Source: Dendrophyllia cribrosa
Lineage: Eukaryota > Cnidaria > Anthozoa > Scleractinia > Dendrophylliidae
Direction of reading: 5' to 3'
NCBI GenBank assembly: GCA_024195265.1
Contig: JAJLRJ010000006.1
Location: 15,125,139-15,189,138 of the forward strand
Length of the DNA: 64,000 bases
Shown piece after piece: positions 35,268 through 45,134 of the stretch. The notes under the pieces are model-generated. The model was not told where the DNA came from, did no database searches, and saw nothing but the letters and a program-made list of their open reading frames with translations. Made by a program: the position numbers and the translations under genes. Each line of letters begins with the position of its first letter. Position 1 is the first letter of the stretch.

Positions 35268-35784
35268 GAAGTACAAGACTTCGAACGCTTAGTGATCTTT
35301 TCAACCAGGAAGGCTACCACGGCAAGGATGAGCAGCCACGCGTGTTCACCCAGAAAGGAGATGACTGACCCAGCCGCTTTGAAGATGAAGCTCACAATTG
35401 AGCCAATGAGGCCAGGCAGGGCGTTAGCTGCTTTTTTGCCAAGCTCTTTAAGCCCATTTCCAATAGCCTTGGTGGCCCTTGCCAGGCCATTCAAGGTGGC
35501 GAGTACCACAGGGGTAACCTTGTTCTTGTGACCATAGGCACTTGTTCGCCAGCCGGGGTGGATGTGCCGCCTGGTTGAAAGGGTTGCGTGGTGTTGGGGC
35601 CTGTGTCTTGGTCCTGGGCCCATCGTTGTTGGACTTCTAGCTGTTCGTCTTCTGACATTTGATTCCACTTGTTGTTTAAATTAGCATCACCCCATGGGTT
35701 GTCATCATCGTCGTCGTCATCACCACTTTTGTTTTGGAGGAGAGGGTCTTTATCAGTTGTATCAGTTGGATCAATATCAGTCAT
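35198..35784 (-). pseudogene. Polinton membrane-active protein, acidic N-terminus and amphipathic C-terminal half, one frameshift
   Basis: Starts at ATG 35784, 5 nt from TATATA (35790-35795). The first frame encodes an acidic leader with seven consecutive Asp and Gln/Pro-rich sequence to about 35535. The continuing sequence is in the -1 frame: KVTPVVLATLNGLARATK, then a Gly/Ala amphipathic stretch and the long hydrophobic segment HAWLLILAVVAFLVEKI, ending at 35198. No obvious slippery heptamer for programmed frameshifting was seen, so a one-base indel is more likely. Lytic, pVI-like function is conceivable but not shown. The 3' end overlaps that of the large + strand gene by about 70 bp. Confidence 0.5.
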
Positions 35785-35826
35785 GATGATATATAAATAT
35801 GAATTTTAAAAACACAAATATATACC
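35785..35826. promoter_or_regulatory. divergent promoter pair of the Polinton (capsid side)
   Basis: TATATA at 35790-35795 for the minus-strand gene and at 35819-35824 for the major capsid gene (TATATACC-ATG). 42 bp serve both genes. Confidence 0.7.
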
Positions 35827-37067
35827 ATGGCTGTGCAACCGAATCTACTTCCATCTCACAGTGAAAAGACACTGAAAGCCATGAAAGCAAAGCGAACCGT
35901 TAAGCGCATCACATACAACCCAACTAAGGCCAATCCCGGCGAGACACTACGTCTCGGTGCCCAAGCTGGGCGAGCACGATGTCATTGTGTCCGGCGCACT
36001 TGCACTGGTGTTCAACATCAATCTAGCCGGAGGCCATGCAAACAACTATCTCGTACAAAATGTTTCTCGGGCCCTGGTGGACAGGTTCATTGTAAAGTTT
36101 GCCGCAACCACCGTCCAGGACACGGTTGGGTACGACATCTACAAAATCTTCGAAGACCTATTCCTCTCAGTGGATGAGCGGGAAAATATGCTTATGGAGG
36201 GCATCCAGAGTGTGGGTTTGTGCAAGATTCGCTCTGGTGCTGGTGACAAGCCGACCTCAGGTGTGGATGCGGAAACCAACCTGGAGACAATATACAAGAA
36301 TAAGTATCGCATCAAACTGGATCACCAAATCTTAACTGATCACGGAATCATATATCCTAAAGCGTTATATCACGATCTGGTCTTCGAACTAACCCTTGCC
36401 CCCGCAGCCCAAGTTGTCCGTGGCTCAGACACAAGCAAGCTCGTGTACAAGTTGGAAAACCTCCAGCTGGAGTATGAGACGATCAGAAGTAAGAGTCTGG
36501 CCGACGAGGCAACAAGCACTTACACTGATGGCAAGGAGTTCGCTTATGACTACGTAATGCGAGATCGGGTGCTTCCCTCCACAAAAGGTGTTGACACTCG
36601 GTTGAATATTCAGGTTAACCCACAGCGCCGGTGGCATCCTCTTGCTGTTCATCAATCCCTATGCAGCGGGTGCCAGGGACTCTGAGCACTATTTCAATCC
36701 CGACATCACCAAAGTGAAGGTCACAGTCAACGGTGTCCCAAACAGGGCCTACAACGAGGGCATCAGTGGTACTGACATGTGGAATGAAATATACCGATAT
36801 TTCAACCCACACACACTCGGCAGGCCTAACATGAACCTGACAAAATATCTCACAGGCAACAAGTTTGGTCTCTGGATTGACCTGCGGTCCATGGCTGACA
36901 CATCCCTGCACGGCAACGGCCAACGGCTCGTCAACACACAGGAGGGCGTGCTGCTCGAGATCGAACGAGACGGCAAAGGCTCGGGAACCGCAAACTGCCA
37001 CATCTTCACCATCTCAGACTCACAGATGAACATCATGGACAGGCAGCTGGAATCTGTACAGTACTAG
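35827..37067 (+). pseudogene. major capsid protein (hexon-like double jelly-roll) candidate, two frameshifts
   Basis: About 413 codons in three frames: 35827 to about 35945, about 35950 to 36620, and about 36625 to 37067. Each break needs a +1 shift. Beta-strand-rich throughout, with segments such as YKLENLQLEY and a C-terminal sheet starting FINPYAAGARDSEHYFNPDI, then VTVNGVPNRAYNEG and WNEIYRYFNP, which resemble the second jelly-roll of Polinton capsid proteins. Lies directly upstream of the packaging ATPase, the usual arrangement. TATATA ends 2 nt before the ATG. The breaks make this copy non-functional as read, unless they are sequence errors. Confidence 0.72.
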
Positions 37068-37076
37068 GTATATAAC

Positions 37077-37868
37077 ATGGCCACAAATCAACAAGCAACA
37101 AGCAACAAGCAACAAGCAACAAATATGTAAGTTTTACGATAAGCCGGCTCCATTGCCATCTACCGGACCATTATCACACAATAAAATACAAAGACTTCTG
37201 GCAATGGCACCCTCCCCACCAACACATGAGCCAATTGTTTGCAAACCAACTAATATAGGTGTTGGGTATGGACCCAAAAAAAGTTGCCATTCAATGCACT
37301 AATCGTGGGCCCCACTAACTCTGGCAAGACACAGTATCTTCTAAACCAACTGCGGGGTCCCTTTAGGGGTTGTTTTGACTACATCGTTTTATTCTGCCCC
37401 ACATTTGTCAAGAACAAGACATACGATGGCTTCGTTGACCGCGATCCGCACATCTTCGTGATTGTCTGCCAACAGCATGAGATCGAAGACTGGTTGAAGT
37501 TGGCGAGCTTCTTTTTCACATGCACCAACACTTTATTCATTCTCGATGACTGCGCCGCCTCCAAAGATGTCAAAGGCCGCACGAGCCAGCTGGTCAATCT
37601 GGGGTTCAGCGCAAGGCATGACGGCATATCCGTGTGGGTCTTGACCCAGCAAATCACCAGCATTGCCAATCCATATCGTGATAATATTGCAGTGATCGTG
37701 CTCTTTTACACACCCTCCAGCAAGACAACTAAGGCCATCTTCGAAGACTATGCCGGCGAGCTCTCCCACGAGGAGTACAAAGAGCTTATCGCAAAGCTCA
37801 AATCCCGCAAGTTCTCCCACCTGGTTTTTTCTCTGAGACACTCGTATGGAATTGAGTACAAGATGTAA
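37077..37868 (+). pseudogene. A32/FtsK-HerA-type DNA packaging ATPase, N-terminus frameshifted
   Basis: Pumps viral DNA into the capsid (family role). The ATP-binding core lies in an open frame 37284-37868: Walker A GPTNSGKT and Walker B LFILDD, followed by a sensor-like VWVLTQQ segment. ATG 37077 is placed 2 nt after TATATA (37069-37074), itself 1 nt after the capsid gene stop. The intervening N-terminal region is open in a different frame (FYDKPAPLP... to PKK), with shifts near 37128 and in an A7 run near 37273-37279. The first codons are built of a 7-bp AGCAACA microsatellite. The core looks catalytically complete. Confidence 0.85.
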
Positions 37869-37883
37869 AACACACAAATATAC

Positions 37884-38129
37884 ATGGCTATGAATGCGCC
37901 AACCAGCCTACACAAGCTCACTGTGCTTTCACAGCTTTTGGATGAATTGCACAAACACACACTTGATGCGCAAAACAAAATTATCAAAGCCGCTGATGAG
38001 GAAGATCTGCGCCTCATGCTTCTCAACAGATATCCATTGCGGTTGAATTCTATGCCAGACACCATGGCGGGGCTTATACGAGAGCTTGAAACCCTTTTGC
38101 CCGACATCAAGAGAATTATCGAAAAATAA
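37884..38129 (+). CDS. small helical Polinton protein (81 aa)
   Basis: Intact; ATATAC lies directly before the ATG. Predicted all-helical with heptad-like leucines (LSQLLDELHKHTLDAQNKII). Its stop codon is embedded in AATAAA (38125-38130), which can serve as the poly(A) signal. Function unknown. Confidence 0.6.
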   Translation: MAMNAPTSLHKLTVLSQLLDELHKHTLDAQNKIIKAADEEDLRLMLLNRYPLRLNSMPDTMAGLIRELETLLPDIKRIIEK

Positions 38130-38150
38130 AAACACCTATATATACCCCTG

Positions 38151-38762
38151 ATGATGGCACAAGCAGATTAAGACCAGGTCATTGTTAACGAAATAATGCA
38201 AATGCTGGAGGCCACCCCTGATACCACACCTCCAACAGGGATAGTTGGTGACAATGGCATTCCTGCCAAACGTGAGAAGCTGGCAATCCTTGTTTCAACC
38301 GGCAAGGCCAAAGAAGCTATCGGCGTGCACCTCACACACGATCATGTCAAGCGGTTGTCAGACAAGGACGTTGAGAAGTACTGCAAAAGGTACGAGGCCT
38401 ACATAGGCAACAAGACAACCGAATCCCTAGTTGATTCCGCTATCATGCTCATGTCCAAAGGCGTTGGTATGATGCTCCCTATTGAGGATGTCAAGGAGTT
38501 GCAGCAAGAACTCAAGAACGACTACATCATCAACCAGGAGCTGTCAAATCTTGCTGGGGGTCTTACCATGCGATGCGGACGATTGCTGGCGCTTGCCAAT
38601 GCTGCTCTCATCACAACAAAACACATCAAGTTTGAACGAGAGCCTGATTTGATAGAATTGGAACCCCAACCCACACATCCAAGCAGAGACAGTGCAGGCT
38701 ATCCACTTGAGGGCTTTGATGAAGTTGGTGTTAATCTGGCAGCAACCTCGCAGCAACCTTGA
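38151..38762 (+). pseudogene. conserved-looking helical Polinton protein, in-frame TAA after codon 6
   Basis: ATGATG at 38151 follows TATATATA (38137-38144). Codon 7 is TAA (38169-38171) in an otherwise open frame to 38762; an internal ATG at 38196 gives 188 aa. Contains Lys/Glu-rich helices and a mid-protein segment (SAIMLMSKGVGMMLPIEDV), then a helical C-terminal half with a proline-rich tail. No family recognised. Translation could restart at 38196, which would leave a usable protein. Confidence 0.55.
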
Positions 38763-38844
38763 AGGAACCTGGCTGGAACCTGACAGCAACCTGTCAGCAC
38801 ACTTAACATCTTGTAAAAAATAAAAAAATCACATATATACCACT

Positions 38845-39326
38845 ATGGCCACACCACTCGAGACGATCCCTGAAGAAACTCAACTCCAACTCCAACACAA
38901 ACACCTGCACGTGTTACCTCTGAGGCACCCAAAACAAAGTCTGCAACAGAAAAGAACCCCGGCCGCGTTGCTTCTGGTAAAAGGCTAGCAGAACGCAACC
39001 GACTGGCCCGTGAAGCAAAGAAAAAGGCCGAAGCACAAAAGCCTGCAAACCAACCATCAACAAGTGGCACCAGTGCTGCAAACCAACCCTCAACAAGTGA
39101 CACAACAAGTGACACCAACAGCAACTCAATCTTTTATATTCTGGGGGTTGGAGGGTTGGTTGTCTCTGCTGCGGGTGTGTATTACCAACGCGAAGCCATA
39201 ATGCAAAAGCTTGGACCCAAACCAAATACACCAGCAAACACACCACCAGCAACACCCGCTGCAACACCCGCTGCAACACCCCCATCTCGAATTCCGGTTA
39301 GACAAGGAATAAAAAAAATGGAATAA
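38845..39326 (+). pseudogene. single-span membrane protein with basic and Ser/Thr/Pro-rich regions, one frameshift
   Basis: ATG 38845 follows TATATA (38834-38839). About 12-15 codons are read in the first frame. The rest is open in another frame from about 38889 to TAA 39324-39326: a Thr/Pro stretch, a basic helix (GKRLAERNRLAREAKKKAEA), Ser/Thr linker, a hydrophobic span (SIFYILGVGGLVVSAAGVYY) and a Pro/Ala-repeat tail. The stop overlaps AATAAA. Role unknown; probably a membrane component. Confidence 0.55.
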
Positions 39327-39347
39327 AAAAACATATGTATACTGACC

Positions 39348-39548
39348 ATGAATCTTTTCCAGGCTGTGATTGATGTTGCTGCAATCGGAGGCGTGATTCT
39401 TTTTTGGTATGAATTAAACGTGGCCGCCTTTGAAGCAGTTTACAACTTGGCAATGAACAGGCACAACGAGCCCCGAGCCCCGTGGCCCCCTTGGCCGAGA
39501 CCGAGATCGATCAGGCTGAGGTCGAGGAGGCCCGAGCACGAGTCCTAG
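39348..39548 (+). CDS. small single-span membrane protein with repeat-encoded tail
   Basis: 66 aa. CATATGTATAC (39332-39342) ends 5 nt before the ATG. Hydrophobic residues 8-25 (IDVAAIGGVILFWYEL) form a likely membrane helix. The tail is Arg/Pro-rich because it reads through a CGAGCC/CGAGCA hexamer repeat (39525-39606). In another frame this same repeat encodes an acidic Glu/Pro/His tail ending at a TAA inside AATAAA (39615-39620), so the true tail may be acidic and the gene frameshifted. Confidence 0.5.
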   Translation: MNLFQAVIDVAAIGGVILFWYELNVAAFEAVYNLAMNRHNEPRAPWPPWPRPRSIRLRSRRPEHES

Positions 39549-39648
39549 CACGAGGCCGAGAACGAGCCCAAGAACGAGCCCGAGCACGAGCACGAGCCCG
39601 AGCCTGAGGCAGAGAAATAAAAAATCATATGTATACTGCACACAAACC

Positions 39649-39870
39649 ATGACTGACAACAAGCTTGTGAAGTCTATCCTCGAAGCCGCAACAATCACTG
39701 GCCTTGTCGCTGGTATTGGTTGGATTGGGAAAAAGACCATCAAAGAAAACTTCACTGCCGACCCCAGTACAAGCGCGATGAACTACGTCAAGTTCACAGC
39801 CGTCATGGCTGGCAGCATCACGTTGAAGAAATATCTCGAGGACCAGAAAATCCTCCCAGACAGCATGTAA
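39649..39870 (+). CDS. small membrane protein of the Polinton (73 aa)
   Basis: Intact. CATATGTATAC at 39626-39636, ATG 12 nt after it. Hydrophobic segment ATITGLVAGIGWIGKKTI near the N-terminus and a second weaker one (YVKFTAVMAGSITL). Function unknown. Confidence 0.6.
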   Translation: MTDNKLVKSILEAATITGLVAGIGWIGKKTIKENFTADPSTSAMNYVKFTAVMAGSITLKKYLEDQKILPDSM

Positions 39871-39896
39871 AAACCATATGTATACACACGACCACA

Positions 39897-40334
39897 ATGG
39901 CCTCGATTGCAATAATGGCCCTTGGCGCTGTTCTCAATGCGGCTGCTTTCACAGGCGGCAACTATCTCGCGAAATATCTGTCTGGTGATAGCGGAAAGGC
40001 AGCAATGGCGGAGAAAATCCGTCACGACAAAGCCCTGGAACAATACCAAGCGGCTTACGCCAAATACCAGAAGGACCGCACCAAGCTCCTCGACTGGATT
40101 GCAGCCAACGATCGGATTAAACACCAAGCTAGCAAAAACTTCCAAACCACCGACCAAGCCCTGGTCTTGTATAACCCGATGCACCAAACGCAACCAGATA
40201 AACAAATCAAAGACTACAAAGAGCCTCACTTCTCGGACTTCTACAAGCCCAGCCCACAACAACAGAATGGCGAACTTGCGTTCATTGGAGGCACCCTGCT
40301 TGCGGGTGGGTATGTGGCCTATCGCTTTCTGTAA
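39897..40334 (+). CDS. Polinton protein with membrane segment at each end (145 aa)
   Basis: Intact. CATATGTATAC at 39875-39885, ATG 11 nt after it. N-terminal hydrophobic segment (IAIMALGAVLNAAAF), a central Gln/Lys/Tyr-rich helical region with probable coiled coil, and a C-terminal hydrophobic helix (LAFIGGTLLAGGYVAYRFL). A start 59 codons earlier would overlap the preceding gene and lacks the motif, so 39897 is preferred. Unknown function. Confidence 0.6.
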   Translation: MASIAIMALGAVLNAAAFTGGNYLAKYLSGDSGKAAMAEKIRHDKALEQYQAAYAKYQKDRTKLLDWIAANDRIKHQASKNFQTTDQALVLYNPMHQTQPDKQIKDYKEPHFSDFYKPSPQQQNGELAFIGGTLLAGGYVAYRFL

Positions 40335-40367
40335 ACAAACAACACAATACATAAGTATATACCCCCT

Positions 40368-41360
40368 ATGGAGGCCAAACTCTCAAAGATATATTACAGT
40401 CCGAAAGGGTATTGGAAAGGTCTTGCCGCTGTCAAAAAGCTAGCTGCAGCAGCCAAGGTCTCTGAAGAGGCGACAAAGAAATGGCTGGTCAAACAAGCCC
40501 TTTGGCAAGTTTACCTCCCGGCGCCACGCCATATCCCCCGGCCCAAGTTTGATGTCTCATCACCCAATGCAGTGCATCAAGCAGATCTTCTCTTCCTGCC
40601 CCACGACAAACTTCCTCATGGGAGAAAGGTTTACAAATACGCATTAACCCTTGTTGATGTGGCTAGCCGTTACAAAGCAGCAGAGCCCCTGACTTCTAAA
40701 GAGTCTGAAGAAGTCTCAAGGGCATTTCAGAAGATTTACAGACGTGGACCTTTGAAATGGCCGCAACTGTTGCAGGTTGACCCTGGGCGTGAATTTATGG
40801 GTGCTGTTACGAAGGCTATGGAGGATAACAAAACGGCCATTCGTCGCGGGCGGGTTGATATCCACAGAGACCAAGCGATAGTTGAAAGATTCAACCGAAC
40901 CCTGGCTGAAAGGTTGTTTGGACATCAGTACGCGGTTGAAATGCGCCTTCCCTCTGGCCAGAGGTCGACTGCATGGGTCAAAAGACTGCCAGATGTTGTC
41001 TCGGCCTTGAACAATGAAGTGACAAGATTAACTGGCAAGAAGCCCGCTCAAGCAATCAAAGAGAAAGCCGTTTCTGCCAAGCCTGCGACACCATATGCTA
41101 GACCTGTGGGGGAGAAGGAGAAGAAGCTCCCTCCCCGGGTGAGTGTGAGATATTTGTATCAGCCTGGCGAGTTAGAAGGCGGTGGGAGGCGTGCGACTGA
41201 TCCCATCTGGTCTTTGAAGGTCTATAACGTTGGGAAGGTTGTTACCAGGCCAGATGCGCCTGTCGTGTATTATCTCTACGATGGGCCTAAGAGAGGGTTT
41301 GTTCGTGAAGAGTTTATGGTTGTGCCACCGCGCACTCAGTTGCCCCCAGCTGGGTTGTGA
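40368..41360 (+). CDS. retroviral-type integrase (DDE, rve family)
   Basis: 330 aa, intact. Catalyses insertion of the linear element into the host chromosome. Catalytic triad visible: D73 (HQADLLFLP), D138 (LQVDPGREF) and E173 (HRDQAIVERFNRTLAERLF), with 34 residues between the last two. The N-terminal helical region (1-60) lacks a clear HHCC zinc finger. The C-terminal part (255-325; PRVSVRYLY..., FVREEFMVVP) fits an SH3/chromodomain-like DNA-binding fold. TATATA at 40356-40361 and an ATG 6 nt later. Its 3' end overlaps that of the polymerase gene by 25 bp on the opposite strand. The intact triad means this copy could still make active integrase. Confidence 0.9.
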   Translation: MEAKLSKIYYSPKGYWKGLAAVKKLAAAAKVSEEATKKWLVKQALWQVYLPAPRHIPRPKFDVSSPNAVHQADLLFLPHDKLPHGRKVYKYALTLVDVASRYKAAEPLTSKESEEVSRAFQKIYRRGPLKWPQLLQVDPGREFMGAVTKAMEDNKTAIRRGRVDIHRDQAIVERFNRTLAERLFGHQYAVEMRLPSGQRSTAWVKRLPDVVSALNNEVTRLTGKKPAQAIKEKAVSAKPATPYARPVGEKEKKLPPRVSVRYLYQPGELEGGGRRATDPIWSLKVYNVGKVVTRPDAPVVYYLYDGPKRGFVREEFMVVPPRTQLPPAGL

Positions 41361-44300
41361 AACTCGATTGGTTCTGTGTGGATGCCGTCTGGCAGCACCC
41401 AAAGCTTGTCGTAATAAGCGGAAAGGCCCAGCTTGTGCTGCTCGTACGTGTGCATGGCACCGTTGTACATTCGGAAGCCCCTGTTGGTGGCCATGTCCCT
41501 GTCCCCCTGCAGGGCTCTTTCGTACCTTTCCCATCGAAGCTCGTTCTGCTTCTTGTTGACGCCCTTGGAGGACATCTTGGCCTCGCCGCTAGCCTCGTTT
41601 TCTACGTAATAGCACTTGCTGCATAGGGCGATGGCCCGTGTGCCTTCCTTCTCAAGCTTGAACAAGCCCGGCTCTCTGCCGCTCCACTTGTCCCACGCCA
41701 ACCAATTCTTCTTCTCCGCCTCGAACTGGCCGCGAAGTTCCGGGCGAACGGCCTCTTCCAGAGTGTCGTGCGCAAGAGCGAAGTACATGCTGTCCGTGTC
41801 CATCTGGACGAGCTCGAAGTCGCACCTGTCGGTGAAGTAATCTAAGAAGTCGTAATAGAACTCCAGCATGCGGAGCTTGGCAAGTTGGTACACAACAATG
41901 CCCACTTGAAAAGGGCGGTCGATTGTGACCTTTGGCTTGCGCAGCTCGATCTTGTAGGTATTTCCAATCTCTTCGAGGTCATCGAACAAGGCTGAGCGGA
42001 GATTCTTGTCGACCTCGTCCTCGTCCGTTGTGTACACCGTTCTTGTCTGGCGCTCCACGGCTTCGATGAACTTGCCGTAGGCGCTGTTGCCAAGGAGCTT
42101 GAACACTTCAGCAAGCAGTGCCTTCTCCTTGTCAGCGTCGCCTTTCCTTCGATTGTCGGCAACCTCGCGAACGAACCAGTCGAAGAGCTTTTTAGGGTTG
42201 TAATCGATCGTGCGGTAGACTGCCGTGATCTTGAGCCCGCTGTTGAGATACCATTTCAAGTGGGGTGCGTAGATCAGCATCTTTTTCGCTGGCAGTACAC
42301 CCAGAAGCTTTTTCTGGTCGGGAAAGCGGGTTCGGCCACTTTCTTGGAGGTAATCGTGCATATGCTGTGGAACGCATTCGTTAGGCACTGCTTGGTTGAT
42401 GAAGAGCGGTGGAAACTCTTCGAACTTCTCCCACAACTCTTCAGGGAGTTCGATGTTCACTTCCGCAAACCCGAACCATCTGCCTGTATGCAGATTCATT
42501 TCAAGAACTCTCGCCGCCTGCTCCGGGGCGTTGTAATGCACAACCTTCTCTTTACCGCAGGGCATCTCCTGCAGCATCGTGCTTGGGTAAAGGGAGTTAG
42601 CATCGAACCCCACAATACGTTTCGTGATGCGGGCTAAGTCGTATTTGTGAGGACGGATGCGGGTTTCGCCGCGCACGTGTTTGCGGGTGAAGACCAGGCT
42701 TGGACCACCAACCACAGCCCCCTTCAGCACAGCGTAAGCTTCTGGGCCGGGGGCGTATAGTTCTGGAGCATTGCGCCCCCTCTCAATGAACCTCGCAAGA
42801 CGTATTGCATTGATACTCCTGGCAAGGAGACCGCGTCTTTGAAGATGTCTACCCCGAGGCCAGTGTAAAAGCCCTTCATCGTTTGGAGAGCTTCGAGGAA
42901 GGGAGACACGTCTAGATTGTTGTAATACTCCAGCCAGTCTCCGAATGTCTTCATGCCTTCTTCGTGGAAGATGCGATTGCATTCTTCGTGCTCCTTGGGA
43001 GAAAGAACGAAGGCGTTTTTGAGTTGTGAGTACCAGCACTCGTATGGGGGAAGACCAGGGTAATCCAGCTTGTCAGCGCTGTCAAACCACTCGTATGGGA
43101 GCCAGGACTTGGTCTGTGTAGCTCCATACGTCTTGACGCACTTGTCGTACGTGATGCCTGGGGCCAAATAATGACATGATGTCCAAGAACTTGTAGCTGG
43201 GAGTGTTGATGAACATGATGCGACCCCATTCTCTTGAGCGAAATGAGAAACAAAGTACTTGCGGATAAGCTTGAGATCGTAATGGCCTGAGTTTAAGCCG
43301 ACCACAGGCACTTGGTTGCACCATTTGTCGATGAGCTTGAGTTGCTTCTCAGGAAGATTCTCAATGTCTGGGGGCATATATTGGCCAGCTACAACCTCGC
43401 GGATGGCTGCGCTGCGCCGCTCCAGGGAGGCATAAAACAGCCCGATAAGCTCGTCAGGATCTTTGGAGCAAATATACTCAGGCTCAGGGTTCAACGTGTC
43501 GGCAATGGAGACTGAGATGGGCACATGCTCGCTTTCATAAGAGAGATCGCGTGTCGGGCGAGTTGCCTTGGTCTTGTCCTGGTACGCTTCGAAGTCGTAG
43601 ACGATCGCGTGGGGATATGTTTTGTTTCTTTTCTGTGGGCAACGATCATTCCACCAGGGAGAAGGCTGTTCGTGTTCCCACCTTTCCACCACGTTGTACC
43701 CAGCGTCTCGAAGCAACTGAGTTCGTTGCAGAGTCTTTTGGTAAGCAATCGTCCTTGTGATTGGATTGCCCCTGCGGTCAGTATATACCGTTTCGTCCCT
43801 CGTTCCCTCGGGGTAACATTCCTCGCAACCGTGCCAGAAACAACCCTGGAACTGGAAAACTGTCTTGCTTTCTGGGTGATAGCCGTCGACTAGAGCCCCA
43901 CAAATATATCTCTCACCGCCATGGCCGCATTTGTGATGGTGGATGTGAATGTCACGCTGCTTCGCCTCCCACTTAAGCCAGCACACTCCCCTGACACCGA
44001 AACAACCTTCTGGGTAAAAGGCTTTCTCAAAAGCTGACTCCGGTGGGAGGACACGTTTCCCAGGGCAGTCGATTTTGGTTTGGCCTCGAGTACACGTCTT
44101 GGAGTGGCGAGTTAAATGACAAGCTTGTGTGAACCTCCCACCGCACTCGCCACAAGTGTAATTGTTTGTGACTTTATTGATATCGGTGATCAAGAAGGCG
44201 TGCCCCTCATAGATGCTGATAGTCATGGTTGGAGCGCCCACCTTGTCGTAATTCGCAGGAGTGTGATATAAAATGAAGTCACCATTGGGGAGAACAAGAT

Positions 44301-45096
44301 ATGCGGCAATTCCTTGCTTGAAATGCCTTTCGATTTTAGAGAAGTGCCGCAAAGTTAGCTGGTCTCGAAGCCCCGGATTAATTCCGAAGAAGCTTTCTGC
44401 GAGTTCCCTGGTTCTGCGAGTGTTGAAATCTCTACGAGCTCCTCGATGGACAGCCAAGCAACGAAAGAGACAAAGATTGTCGTTGAAAGTGTCAAGAGAA
44501 ATGACTTCTCTTTTGTTGCGAATCCAATCAGGAAGCCGCCCGAGACCTATTTGCAAGGGTTGTCGATCCAGCACGACTTTAAGATCAAGCAGGACAGTGC
44601 GTTCGTAAACCCATTTGGTGTCAGGCCTGTTGAGTCTTGCGTTTTGAAGACGAAGCTCTTCCTGGGCTTGCAGCCACTGTCGTGTCTCGGAAAGAGTGGA
44701 TAGCCAACGACTGTTGTGGTTGTTTAGATAAAACTTTCTCAACTCCTCGGTTTCAGTGTTTCGTAACTCGAATGTGAAGCGTAAATTGATTGCGTGTCGT
44801 GTGTGAACATTTTGCTTGATTTTGTTCAAAATTCTGGCGACAAGAGAGTTTTCGAGATTGTTTACAAAGCGGGACCGGATTATTCGTCTGCCGTGTTCAA
44901 CCCATCGGTCAACCCGATCATGGATTTGAACAAGTTGTTCAAAATCTAGCTCCTGCGGATTGTTTTGAGGCTCGACCTCAGCATTATTGTCGTCGGCAGG
45001 CTCGATCCGCTCGACATTTCGTGCCTGTTCGTCCAGCCAGGCAATCAGCTCGCGTTGATTGGCATCACGTCGTCTTCGTTGCCGGGGTTGTGCCAT
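41336..45096 (-). pseudogene. protein-primed family B DNA polymerase with OTU-like, C2H2 and Vsr-like domains, frameshifted
   Basis: About 1,250 codons from ATG 45096; a TATAT word overlaps the start codon and a second TATATA lies 33 nt further upstream. In the first long frame: basic N-terminus; OTU-protease-like segment (DNLCLFRCLA, Cys at about 209; GHAFLI, His at about 299); C2H2 finger (about 315-335); Vsr-type endonuclease-like segment (QGCFWHGCEEC, 417-427); 3'-5' exonuclease motifs YDFEAY (about 500) and NSGHYDLK (about 602). Two compensating shifts near 43215 and 43165 scramble about 16 residues. A further shift at a C5 run (42776-42780) moves the rest into another frame, which holds polymerase motif A (DANSLYPS, near 42604), motif B (KLLGNSAYG) and motif C (MDTDS, near 41800). 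Length and domain set fit Polinton polymerases. Catalytic residues are all present. Confidence 0.9.
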
Positions 45097-45134
45097 ATAT
45101 AAAGGGATTTTTTTTTACGCAATTTGCTTATATA
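45097..45134 (-). promoter_or_regulatory. promoter words of the polymerase gene
   Basis: TTTATAT overlaps the ATG and TATATA at 45129-45134 marks the inner end of the TIR, mirroring the position of the first gene's box in the left TIR. A T9 run lies between. Confidence 0.5.

Noticed and set aside
35500..35560. Programmed -1 ribosomal frameshift in the acidic membrane protein gene
   Set aside because: No slippery heptamer or following stem-loop seen; other genes of the element carry similar random-looking breaks.
29349..38171. TAA reassigned as a sense codon in the Polinton
   Set aside because: Only three isolated internal TAA, while intact genes of the element end in TAA; simple decay is more likely.
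42260..42637. 125-codon + strand frame inside the polymerase region
   Set aside because: Antisense shadow of the polymerase coding strand.
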